Position numbers and translations under genes: made by a program. A stretch of 64,000 bases of DNA from positions 1-64,000 of the forward strand of contig DASTPP010000058.1 of assembly GCA_035762175.1 (NCBI GenBank). Reading direction: 5' to 3'. Below the pieces are notes generated by a model. That model had not been told where the DNA came from and ran no database searches. It saw only the letters and a list, made by a program, of their open reading frames with translations. This document shows positions 52,282-62,727 of this stretch, in pieces (the stretch's first letter is position 1; each line of letters begins with the position of its first letter). This DNA is from DASTPP01 sp035762175 (GTDB lineage Bacteria; Myxococcota_A; Polyangia; Polyangiales; Polyangiaceae).

Positions 52282-53157
52282 TTGACGAGCGCCTTGCTTC
52301 GCCCCCGCCCCCTCCTGCCCGCGCTCGAGCTCTTCCCGGCGCGCACGCCGACCTTGCCGCCGGCGACGCACACCAACAGCTACGCCCTCGGCGCGCGCGA
52401 GGTGCTGCTGGTCGAGCCGGCGACGCCCGACGACGACGAGCGCGCGGCGTGGCTCGCGTGGGCGCAGCGGCTGCGCGCCGAGGGCCGCACGCTCGTCGCG
52501 CTCGTCGCCACCCACCACCACCCCGACCACGTCGGCGGCGCCGACTTCTTCGCCCGGGCGCTCGGGCTGCCGCTCTGGGCGCACGCGCTGACGGCCGAGC
52601 GCCTCGCCCGGCCGGTCGACCGGCTCTTGCGCGAGGGCGAGGCCCTGCGCCTCGACGGGCCCGAGGCGCAGGCCTGGCAGGTCTTGCACACCCCGGGGCA
52701 CGCGCCCGGGCACATCTGCCTCCACGAGCCCGCGCTCGGGGCGCTCGTGGTCGGCGACATGGTGGCCAGCGTCGGCACCATTCTCATCGCGCCGGGCGAC
52801 GGCGACATGGGCGAGTACCTGCGGCAGCTCCGGCGCCTCGAGGGCCTCGGGGCGAAGGTGGCGCTGCCCGCGCACGGCGATCCGATCGACGAGCCCGGCG
52901 GGCGCTTCCGCGCGTACGTCGAGCACCGCCTCGCGCGCGAAGCGAAGGTCGTGCGCGCGCTCGGCGAGGGCTCAGGGCCCGCGGGCCTCGGCCTCGCCGA
53001 GCTCTTGCCCCGGGCGTACGACGACGTCGCGCCCGCGGCTTGGCCCTTCGCGATGCTCAGCCTGCAGGCTCACCTCGACAAGCTCGCGGCCGAGGGGCGC
53101 GTCGTCGTCGGGGCCGAGGGGCGCTTCTCGATCGCGCCCGGGGGGGCGTCCGCGTGA
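52282..53157 (+). CDS. MBL-fold metallo-hydrolase (LACTB2-like)
   Basis: The 291-residue protein starts at TTG 52282, the only start upstream of the conserved THTNSYALG segment. The metal site is visible: THHHPDHVGGADFF (HxHxDH type), TPGHAPGHICLHEP with a ligand His, GDMVASVGT with the bridging Asp, and LPAHGDPI. A C-terminal winged-helix-like region (SLQAHLDKLAAEGRVVVG) makes it resemble LACTB2-type hydrolases, some of which cut RNA. The stop overlaps the next start (GTGA). Confidence 0.9.
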   Translation: MTSALLRPRPLLPALELFPARTPTLPPATHTNSYALGAREVLLVEPATPDDDERAAWLAWAQRLRAEGRTLVALVATHHHPDHVGGADFFARALGLPLWAHALTAERLARPVDRLLREGEALRLDGPEAQAWQVLHTPGHAPGHICLHEPALGALVVGDMVASVGTILIAPGDGDMGEYLRQLRRLEGLGAKVALPAHGDPIDEPGGRFRAYVEHRLAREAKVVRALGEGSGPAGLGLAELLPRAYDDVAPAAWPFAMLSLQAHLDKLAAEGRVVVGAEGRFSIAPGGASA

Positions 53158-53381
53158 GCCGGGCGGCGCGCTGGCTCGACGGGTTCGCGGCGGCCTCGGC
53201 GCGGCTCGGCGTCCGCGGCCCGGGCGGGCTCGGCGAGCTCTTGCCGCCCGGCGCGCCCCTGCCGCCCTGGTGGGGCGCCTTCGCCACGGCCCCCACGCGC
53301 GAGGCGCGCGCCGGCGCGCTCGCCCCGGCGCTCTTGCGCGCGCGCGTCGGGCTCGACGAGGCCCGCTTCCGATGCGGCTGA
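53154..53381 (+). CDS. Small protein of unknown function between MBL and SctL-like genes
   Basis: A 75-residue frame begins at a GTG overlapping the MBL stop and ends 10 bases into the next gene, the spacing expected of a coupled operon. It starts VSRAARWLDGFAAASARLGV, has a Pro/Gly-rich middle (PPGAPLPPWWGAFATAP) and an Ala-rich helical end. No family was recognised. Its place just before an SctL-like gene could mean it is a short secretion-system component, but that is inference. Confidence 0.55.
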   Translation: MSRAARWLDGFAAASARLGVRGPGGLGELLPPGAPLPPWWGAFATAPTREARAGALAPALLRARVGLDEARFRCG

Positions 53382-54004
53382 CCCGCGGCCGCGTGCTCGA
53401 GGCGCCCCCGGGCCCCGGCTCGGACGGGCCCGCCTCGGGGCCGCCGACCCGCCGGGTGCTGCCCGCCGAGCTGGTGCGCGCGCACGCCGAGGCCGAGGCG
53501 GTCGTGGCCGAGGCCCAAAAGAGGGCCGAGGCGATCGTGGCCGAGGCCCAGAAGAGGGCCGCCTCGGCGCGCGCCGAGGCCGAGCGCGAGGGGCGCGGAG
53601 AGGGCGCGGCGGCGCTCGCGGCGGCCTGGCTGCGGCTGCGCTCGGCCGAGGCGCGCGAGCTCCGCGCGCGCGAAGAGCAGGTGCTGACGCTCGGGCGGCT
53701 GCTCGCCGAGCGGCTGCTCGGCCGGGCCCTCTCGCTCGAGCCCGCGCTGATGGTCGACCTGACGCGCGAGGCGCTCGCGGCGGTCGTGCGCGCGCGCCGC
53801 GTCGCCCTCCACGTCCACCCCGACGACGCCGAGACGCTGCGCCGGCACCTCGGCGAGCTCGGGCTCGACGCCGCCACGATCGCCGTCCACCCCGACCCGG
53901 CCCGCCCCCGCGGCGGGCTGCGCGCCGAAACCGACTTGGGCACCCTCGATGCCGAACTCGCCCCCCAGCTCGACCGACTCGTCGCCGCGCTCCGACGCGG
54001 CTGA
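53372..54004 (+). CDS. Type III secretion/flagellar stator protein (SctL/FliH family)
   Basis: From ATG 53372 the 210-residue product has the layout of the SctL/FliH/HrpE family, the peripheral stator of the type III secretion ATPase. An N-terminal helical stalk contains two nearly identical 11-residue units (AEAQKRAEAIV). A helix follows with LTLGRLLAERLLGRALS, then a C-terminal domain with VALHVHPDDAETLRRHLGEL and GGLRAETDLGTLDAELAPQL. That last segment is the most diagnostic. No ATPase, ring or secretin gene is beside it. Myxobacteria carry incomplete type III-like systems, so an outlying component is plausible. Confidence 0.75.
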   Translation: MRLTRGRVLEAPPGPGSDGPASGPPTRRVLPAELVRAHAEAEAVVAEAQKRAEAIVAEAQKRAASARAEAEREGRGEGAAALAAAWLRLRSAEARELRAREEQVLTLGRLLAERLLGRALSLEPALMVDLTREALAAVVRARRVALHVHPDDAETLRRHLGELGLDAATIAVHPDPARPRGGLRAETDLGTLDAELAPQLDRLVAALRRG

Positions 54005-54923
54005 GGCCGGGCGGCCGCGCTGGCGGCTGCCCCTGCTGCTCTTCGGCGCCACGCTCGCGAGCGTGCTCTTCGCGGGCACGAGCCAGGTCGAGGGCGAGCT
54101 GCCAGCGAACGCGCTCGCGCGGCTCTTGCGGGGCTGGGTGTTCGCGCTGCCCCTGCTCTCGATCCTGCTCGCGCACGAGTTCGGCCACTACTTCGCCGCG
54201 CGCCTGCACCGCGTGCCGGCCTCGCTGCCGCTCTTTCTGCCGATGCCGATCTCGCCCTTCGGCACCTGGGGCGCCATCATCTCGATGCCGCGCGCCATCG
54301 CCTCGCGCCGCGCGCTGCTCGACGTCGGCGCCGCCGGGCCGCTCGCCGGCATGGCCGTCGCCCTGCCCGTGCTCTGCTACGGGCTCTCGCTCTCGCAGGT
54401 CTTGCCCCTGCCGCCGCACGGGCTGCTCGAAGGCGAGTGCCTGCTCTACATGCTGCTCAAGCGCCTCGTCGTCGGCCCCATCCCGCCCGGGTACGACGTC
54501 TACCTGCACCCGGTCGCGTTCGCGGGCTGGGGCGGGCTCTTCGTCACGATGATCAACCTGCTGCCCTTCGGGCAGCTCGACGGCGGCCACGTCGCCTACG
54601 CGCTCTTCGGCCGCGCCCACGACCGCTTCGGCCCCTGGGTGCGCTGGGCCCTCTTGCCGCTCTGCCTCGCCAACCTCGCGCGCAACCTGCTCGCCGCGCG
54701 CGCCGCGGGCTTCCCCGAAGATTCGATCGCCCAGGCGTTCTCGAACAGCTTCTTCTGGTTCGCCTGGTTCCTCATCTTGACCGTGCTCGGGCGCGTCGGC
54801 GGCACGCGCCACCCGCCGACGACCACGAACGAGCCGCTCGGCCCCGGCCGCCGGGCCGTCGCCGTCCTCTGCCTGCTGCTCTTCGCGCTGCTCTTCATGC
54901 CGGCGCCCTTCACCGTGCACTGA
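53949..54923 (+). CDS. Site-2-protease-type membrane metalloprotease (M50 family)
   Basis: The 324-residue protein is a polytopic membrane protease. HEFGH (76-80) lies in the second hydrophobic segment and supplies zinc ligands. NLLPFGQLDGGH near 205-214 holds the third ligand, Asp211. The segment PLFLPMPISPFGTWGAII matches the loop found in rhomboid-like M50 members of cyanobacteria and plants. There is no PDZ domain, unlike RseP. It probably cuts membrane-anchored substrates, for example anti-sigma factors. It overlaps the SctL-like gene by 56 bases, an unusually long overlap but without a better start. Confidence 0.92.
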   Translation: MPNSPPSSTDSSPRSDAAEAGRPRWRLPLLLFGATLASVLFAGTSQVEGELPANALARLLRGWVFALPLLSILLAHEFGHYFAARLHRVPASLPLFLPMPISPFGTWGAIISMPRAIASRRALLDVGAAGPLAGMAVALPVLCYGLSLSQVLPLPPHGLLEGECLLYMLLKRLVVGPIPPGYDVYLHPVAFAGWGGLFVTMINLLPFGQLDGGHVAYALFGRAHDRFGPWVRWALLPLCLANLARNLLAARAAGFPEDSIAQAFSNSFFWFAWFLILTVLGRVGGTRHPPTTTNEPLGPGRRAVAVLCLLLFALLFMPAPFTVH

Positions 54924-55011
54924 GCGCGTGCGCCGCCCCGGCGGGCGCGCTAAGGGGCCTTCGCGGCCGGGGCGCTCGGGCCCCGCCGGGCAGCCCAAAG
55001 CGAGGGTTCCG

Positions 55012-55611
55012 ATGGCCTCCGTCAACTTCCCCCCGATCCAGGTCCCCGGCGAGGGCGACCTCTACGCCCGCATCCACACGTCGATGGGCCCCATCGTCGC
55101 GCGCCTCGAAGAGAAGCGCGCGCCGCGCACCGTCGCCAACTTCGTCGGCCTCGCCACCGGCGCCGTCGACTGGCACGATCCCGTCCAGAACCGCCCCGCC
55201 AAGGGCACGCCCGCCTTCGACGGCACGCGCTTTCACCGGGTCATCCCCAGGTTCATGATCCAGTGCGGCGACCCGCTCTCGCGCTCGCCCGAGTATGCCA
55301 ACCGCTGGGGCGTCGGCGGCCCCGGCTACGAGTTCGAAGACGAGTTCCACCCCGAGCTCAAGCACGACGGCCCCGGCGTGCTCTCGATGGCCAACGCGGG
55401 CCCCGGCACCAACGGCTCGCAGTTCTTCATCACCCACCAGGCCGTCCCCCACCTCGACCGCAAGCACTCGGTCTTCGGCCGCGTCGTCGCCGGCCTCGAC
55501 GTCGTCAAGCGCATCGGCGACGCCCCCCGCGACCGCAACGATCGGCCGCGCGAAGACGTCATGCTCGAGCGCGTCGAGATCTTCCGCTCGCCGACGCCGC
55601 CGACGGGCTGA
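55012..55611 (+). CDS. Cyclophilin-type peptidyl-prolyl isomerase
   Basis: The 199-residue protein has the cyclophilin core: FDGTRFHRVIPRFMIQCGDP with the catalytic Arg region, GPGVLSMANAGPGTNGSQFF with the Gln, and FFITHQAVPHLDRKHSVFGR. No signal peptide is seen, so it acts in the cytoplasm, aiding protein folding by proline isomerisation. Two short insertions relative to E. coli PpiB (TGAVDWHDPVQNRPAKG and SRSPEYANRWGVGG) match a longer bacterial subgroup. It ends 16 bases from the convergent copper gene. Confidence 0.95.
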   Translation: MASVNFPPIQVPGEGDLYARIHTSMGPIVARLEEKRAPRTVANFVGLATGAVDWHDPVQNRPAKGTPAFDGTRFHRVIPRFMIQCGDPLSRSPEYANRWGVGGPGYEFEDEFHPELKHDGPGVLSMANAGPGTNGSQFFITHQAVPHLDRKHSVFGRVVAGLDVVKRIGDAPRDRNDRPREDVMLERVEIFRSPTPPTG

Positions 55612-55627
55612 GCCCGCCGACGCGGCC

Positions 55628-57160
55628 TTAAATGGCCCAGTCGTTGAGGGCGTTACCGCAGGTAAGCATTCGCTTGCCCCAGTAGGGGTTGGTCAGCGCC
55701 GGCGCGGTCTGTACCCACTTCTGATACCCCGGCGCCATGGGGCACACGAAGAGAAAGCGCCCCTCGCGCAATTTCGGGTCGGCGACCAAGAGCGTGATTA
55801 CGCTCTTCGACAGCCCGCCGAACGAAAGGCGCGCCGCGTCGATGTCGGCCGCGGCGCCCACCGCGCGGGCGGCGTCGGCGAGGGCGACGAGGGCCTTGCG
55901 CGCGGGGCCGCCGTCGGCCGCGGCGTTCATGGCCTCGTCGGCGAGGACGGCCGCGTGCGACCGGGCCCCCGCGAGATCGTCGGCGGCGAAGCGCGCGCGC
56001 ATCGCCTCGTAGGCCTCGAGCGCCTTGCGCGCCGGCGCGAGCGCGCGCTCGGGCAGCGGGCCGGCCGGGGCCGCCGCGCCGCCCGCCGCCGGGGCCGCCG
56101 CGCCGCCGGCCGGCACCGTCGTGCTCGCCCGCACGTAGGCCGAGTGCTTGGCCGCCTCGGCGCTCGCTTCGTCGAGGTACTTGAGCACGGCGCGGGCGTC
56201 GGCGTGGCTCAGCCGCATGTTCGGCATCACGATCTTGAACGTCTCGAGCAGGCCCATCGCCGTCGGATCTTTCTCGGCCAGCACCCGGTCGGGCTCCATG
56301 ATCCAGCGCTCGAGCCACGCCCGCTCGCGCCGCTTGCTCACCTCGAAGAGGTCGGGCCCGACGCGCCGCTCGTCGACCGCGAACGTGTCGCCGCCGCCGA
56401 TCGTGTGGCACGACGCGCACCGCGCCCGGAAGAGCTCTTCGCCGGTCGAGATGTTGCGCACCTCGGGCGCGTTCGCGTAGTCGCGCTCGCCGGTGCTGGG
56501 CAGCTTCCAGTTGTGGAGCCACTGGCCGAGCTCGTTCGCCAGCACGTACGGGTTCTCGCCCGGCGAGCGCTTCATCCAGCGGCCCGTCGCCTGGTTGCCG
56601 ATCACCATGCTGAGGCTGTGGTCCTTCTTCTTGCGGTCGGCGCTGTAGACGCCGAGCTTGCGCCGCAAGAGGGTGACATCTTCGTCGGAGCCGGTCAGAA
56701 ACGTCCAGCCGGGGCCGGTGTGCCAGAGCTCGGCGTACTCGTTGAGGCGCTCGGGCGTGTCGTTCTCGGGGTCGATCGAGATCGAGTAGAAGAAGACGTC
56801 CCGGCCGAGCCGGTCGCCGAGCAGGCGGGCGACGTCGCGCATGCGCGCGGTCTCCATCGGGCACGAGTCCGAGCACTTCGTGTAGATGAAGTTGACGGCG
56901 ACGACTTTGTCTTTGATGAGGTCGAAGAAGCGAACCTTCTCGCCGCGGTGGGTGACGAGCGGCACGTCGGGGAAGTAGTTCGCGCCCCACATGCCCCCGC
57001 CCTTCGCGCGGTCGCGACCGCCGGCCCGGGCGCCCTCGTCGGCCCGGGCCGGGGCGGCGCGCTCGGCGCCGTCGCGCCCGCCGCGCTCGCGCAGCGAGCA
57101 GCTCGAGAACGTGAGGGCCCAGAAGGCGGCGACGAGCCAGACGAAACGGACGGGGGGCAT
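55628..57160 (-). CDS. SCO1/cytochrome c/DUF3347 fusion lipoprotein
   Basis: The 510-residue protein joins three copper/redox domains. After a likely lipoprotein signal (WALTFSSC), a SCO1/SenC domain carries the copper site TKCSDSCP (Cys96, Cys100) and His181 in DHSLSM. A class I cytochrome c follows with CASCH (248-252) and MPNM (312-315) for the axial Met. After an Ala/Pro linker, a DUF3347-like domain (about 395-505) has FVCPMAPGYQKWVQTA and NPYWGKRMLTCGN, matching the copper-binding domain seen with CusB-type proteins. A role in copper delivery or sensing at the periplasmic face is likely. It follows the multicopper oxidase gene on the same strand. Confidence 0.88.
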   Translation of the reverse strand: MPPVRFVWLVAAFWALTFSSCSLRERGGRDGAERAAPARADEGARAGGRDRAKGGGMWGANYFPDVPLVTHRGEKVRFFDLIKDKVVAVNFIYTKCSDSCPMETARMRDVARLLGDRLGRDVFFYSISIDPENDTPERLNEYAELWHTGPGWTFLTGSDEDVTLLRRKLGVYSADRKKKDHSLSMVIGNQATGRWMKRSPGENPYVLANELGQWLHNWKLPSTGERDYANAPEVRNISTGEELFRARCASCHTIGGGDTFAVDERRVGPDLFEVSKRRERAWLERWIMEPDRVLAEKDPTAMGLLETFKIVMPNMRLSHADARAVLKYLDEASAEAAKHSAYVRASTTVPAGGAAAPAAGGAAAPAGPLPERALAPARKALEAYEAMRARFAADDLAGARSHAAVLADEAMNAAADGGPARKALVALADAARAVGAAADIDAARLSFGGLSKSVITLLVADPKLREGRFLFVCPMAPGYQKWVQTAPALTNPYWGKRMLTCGNALNDWAI

Positions 57161-57370
57161 GGGGCCTCGTTGGTGGGGGGGCCGGCCGCGGCGCCGGCCC
57201 GGCCCGCCGCGGGCGGCGGGCGCGCGCGGCGGGGCGGGGTCAACGGACGGGAGGGGACGCCGCCGCCCGCGGGGGGCGCGGGGGCGGCGGGGGTGCCGCC
57301 CGCGGGGCGTGCGGGGGCGGCGGGGGCGCCGCCGCCCGCGGGGCGCGCGGGGGCGGCGGGGGCGGCGGGC
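57161..57370. other. GC-rich repeat region between the multicopper oxidase and SCO fusion genes
   Basis: This 210-base gap holds no ORF of its own. Its right part is the tandem repeat listed separately, and the left 90 bases are GC-rich with no clear promoter. Both genes run leftwards, so the repeat would be transcribed between them if they form one unit. Confidence 0.6.
57256..57366. repeat. 32-36-bp degenerate tandem repeat, three copies, next to the multicopper oxidase end
   Basis: The unit GCGCCGCCGCCCGCGGGGCG... recurs three times with small indels and finishes a few bases from the oxidase stop codon (TCA at 57371). Confidence 0.75.
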
Positions 57371-60136
<2,766 letters not shown>

Positions 60137-60511
60137 GGTCCTCCTATTTCGAAAGGCGGCGGTCGCGAGGCGTCGGGCCGCGGGCGACGCCCGGCCGGCC
60201 CGGCGCGCGCTTCGACGGGCGCGCCGCCCCGCGGCCGGCGGGCCCCGCGCGCCCGCGAGCGCGGACGGCGGCGGCCCCGGGCCCCGCGCGGCGGCGGCCG
60301 GCCTGACGACGTGACGGTGCCTCTCCCTCTGCGCCGGCGTCGGACGGAGCCGGCCCACCACCCTTACACCAGATCACCCAGACCTGGGAATAGAGACTAG
60401 GGCTATCGGTTAAGATTTTCTTTGCGCGCCGCGCCGGCCGGGCCCGGCGGCCGCGCCGGACGCGCCGGCCACGCCCGCCGCGCCCGGTGCTCAGCCGTTA
60501 CCTCCCAGCCA

Positions 60512-60530
60512 ATCGGGCCGTGCGCCCGAT
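60512..60530. promoter_or_regulatory. Hairpin in the multicopper oxidase/purM intergenic region
   Basis: ATCGGGC, CGTGC, GCCCGAT form a perfect 7-bp stem with a 5-base loop, extended by CC/GG across a one-base bulge. It could be an operator or a leader hairpin. Confidence 0.4.
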
Positions 60531-60726
60531 GGCAATAGGACAAAGCGACGGTGGGGTATGGATCCACCATGCGGGTCAAAATGACGATGGTGCACCGAGC
60601 CACCAGGCGAATCGTTAGTATCGAATATCTATAGAAAACTCCGCCCCGCCGCCACGCGCCCGGCCCCCGCTTTGCCGACAGCGCGGCGCGTCGCCCCCGC
60701 CCGACAGCGCCCGCCCCGGCGCCCCC

Positions 60727-60830
60727 CTGGCGACCGCCAGCCCCCCCCCGGCGTCCGCCAGGGCGCCCCCAGCGACCGCCAGGCCCCCCCCGGCGACCGC
60801 CTAGGCCCCCCGGCGGCCGCCAGGACGCCC
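60727..60830. repeat. 21-bp degenerate tandem repeat, five copies
   Basis: CCGGCGACCGCCAGGCCCCC-like units repeat with CCGCC cores at 60734, 60755, 60776, 60797 and 60817, about 200 bases upstream of purM. Confidence 0.7.
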
Positions 60831-61024
60831 CCACGCGCCTCCCAGGCGCCCGCCCGCGCCCCGGCCGCCCGGCGCCCCCGGCACGGACGCCGCCGACGGC
60901 GGGCACGCGCCCCCCCGCGCCCCGGCCGCCCTCCTGGGCGGGCCGCCCTTGGGCCGGGCCGCCGGGCCGCGGGGGCCCCGGGCCGCCTTTGCCACCGGGC
61001 CCGGGCCGCAGTAAGCGGGGCGCC

Positions 61025-62068
61025 ATGCCGATCACCTACCGCCAGGCGGGCGTCGACATCGACGCGGGCGACGCGCTCGTCGAGCGCATCAAGCCGCTCG
61101 CCCGCTCGACCCGCACCCCCCACGTGCTCGCCGACGTCGGCGGCTTCGCCGGGCTCTGCGGCCTGCCCGCGGGGCTGCGCGAGCCCGTCCTGGTGAGCGG
61201 CACCGACGGCGTCGGCACGAAGTTGAAAGTCGCCTTCGCCGCCGGCAAGCATGACACCATCGGCCAGGACCTCGTGGCCATGTGCGTCAACGACGTCGCC
61301 ACCGCGGGGGCCCTGCCCCTCTTTTTTCTCGACTATTTCGCCACGGGCAAGCTCGACGTCGACGTCGCCGAGGCCGTGGTCGCGGGCATCGCCGAGGGCT
61401 GCCGGATCGCCGGCTGCGCGCTGCTGGGCGGCGAGACGGCCGAGATGCCCGGCATGTACGCCGAGGGCGAGTACGACCTCGCGGGCTTCGCCGTGGGCGT
61501 CGTCGAGCGCGCCGAGATCGTCGACGGCCGCCGGGCTCGCGAGGGCGACGTCGTCGTGGGCCTGCCGTCGAGCGGGCTGCACTCGAACGGCTACTCGCTC
61601 GCGCGGCGCGTCTTGCTCGGGCGGCACGGGCTCGACGAGCGCCTGCCCGAGCTCGGCCTGACGCTCGCCGAGGCCCTGCTCGTGCCGACGCGCATCTACG
61701 CGAAGGCGCTCGCGGCGCTGCTCTCGGCCGACCGCCCCGCGGTGCACGCGCTCGCGCACATCACCGGCGGGGGGCTCGTCGGCAACGTGCCGCGCGTCCT
61801 GCCCGAGGGCCTCGGGGTCGAGCTCGACCAGGGCGCCTGGGCCCTGCCCCCCCTGATGGAGCGCATCGCCCGCGAGGGCCCCGTCGAGCCCGACGAGATG
61901 CGCCGCACCTTCAACCTCGGCGTCGGCCTGGTCGCCGTCGTCGACCCGGCCGCGGCCGACGGCGCGCTCGCGCGGCTCGGCGCGGCCGGCGAGGCGCCCT
62001 TCGTCGCGGGGCGCGTCGTCCGGGCCCCCGAGGGCGCCCCGGACGAGGCGCGCGTCGCCTTCCGCTGA
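61025..62068 (+). CDS. purM: Phosphoribosylformylglycinamidine cyclo-ligase PurM
   Basis: The 347-residue protein is PurM over its full length. It begins ITYRQAGVDIDAGDALVERI and contains VSGTDGVGTKLKVAF and HDTIGQDLVAMCVNDVATAG. LLGGETAEMPGMYAEGEYDL, GLPSSGLHSNGYSLARRVLL and HITGGGLVGNVPRVLP follow. It closes the imidazole ring to make AIR in purine synthesis, using ATP. Start 61025 gives the family N-terminus. purN follows after 3 bases, the classic purMN order. Confidence 0.97.
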   Translation: MPITYRQAGVDIDAGDALVERIKPLARSTRTPHVLADVGGFAGLCGLPAGLREPVLVSGTDGVGTKLKVAFAAGKHDTIGQDLVAMCVNDVATAGALPLFFLDYFATGKLDVDVAEAVVAGIAEGCRIAGCALLGGETAEMPGMYAEGEYDLAGFAVGVVERAEIVDGRRAREGDVVVGLPSSGLHSNGYSLARRVLLGRHGLDERLPELGLTLAEALLVPTRIYAKALAALLSADRPAVHALAHITGGGLVGNVPRVLPEGLGVELDQGAWALPPLMERIAREGPVEPDEMRRTFNLGVGLVAVVDPAAADGALARLGAAGEAPFVAGRVVRAPEGAPDEARVAFR

Positions 62069-62071
62069 GCC

Positions 62072-62727
62072 ATGGCGAGGCTCGCGCTCGGCGTGCTCTG
62101 CTCCGGCGGCGGCACCAACCTGCAGGCCGTGCTCGACGCCTGCGCCGCGGGCGCGCTCGACGCCGAGGTGCGCCTCGTCATCGCCAACCGCCCCGGCGCC
62201 TTCGCCCTCGCCCGCGCCGAGCGGGCCGGCGTGCCCGCGCTCTGCCTGCCCCACCGCGACTACCCCGACCGCGCGAGCTACGACCGCGCCCTCGCCGCGC
62301 GCCTCGCCGACGCCGGCGTCGGGCTCGTCGTGCTCGCCGGCATCATGCGCCTCGTCACGCCGGCGCTGCTCGACGCCTTCCCTTGGCGCGTCATCAACAT
62401 CCACCCCGCGCTCTCGCCCGCCTTCCCCGGCGTCGACGCGCAAGGGCAGGCGCTCGCCTACGGCGTCGCCGTCGCGGGCTGCACGGTGCACTTCGTCGAC
62501 GCCGGCACCGACACCGGGCCCGTCATCGCGCAGGCCGTCGTGCCGGTGCGCGACGGCGACACGCGCGACGCGCTCGCCGCGCGCGTCCTGCGGCAGGAGC
62601 ACCGCCTGCTCGTCGAGGTGCTCGCCTGGTTCGCCGCGGGCGAGGTCCTCGTCGAGGCGCCGCCCGGCGGGGGGCGGCCGCGGGTGCGGGTGCCGGGGCG
62701 CGCGCGCGCCCGGGGCGTCGCCGATGA
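62072..62727 (+). CDS. purN: Phosphoribosylglycinamide formyltransferase PurN; stop not in frame
   Basis: From ATG 62072 (MARLALGVLCSGGGTNLQAV) the protein shows PurN features: VIANRPGAFALARAERAG, VLAGIMRLVTPALLDAFPWR, INIHPALSPAFPGVDAQGQA with the catalytic Asn and His, and VHFVDAGTDTGPVIAQAVVP with the Asp. It formylates GAR using 10-formyltetrahydrofolate. After about 200 residues a typical end is reached, and the next gene overlaps as ATGA at 62724-62727. That TGA is not in the purN frame: the count is one base short, and the frame runs open to the window edge. I place the likely end at the TGA and suspect a one-base deletion. Confidence 0.88.

Larger units (their letters stand above)
60137..61024. 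other. Long divergent intergenic region (multicopper oxidase / purM)
   Basis: This 888-base gap has three parts. About 60137-60360 is GC-rich and featureless. About 60360-60660 is much less G+C-rich (GGGCTATCGGTTAAGATTTTC, TCGTTAGTATCGAATATCTA) with a hairpin at 60512-60530, and is the likely home of promoters for both directions. About 60660-61010 is GC-rich with a 21-bp degenerate tandem repeat. No convincing ORF or RNA gene was found. A small regulatory RNA in the middle part cannot be excluded. Confidence 0.5.

Noticed and set aside
60403..61035. Reverse-strand 210-codon frame between the oxidase and purM
   Set aside because: It is almost wholly Gly/Arg/Pro and follows the degenerate 21-bp repeat; no protein features are seen.
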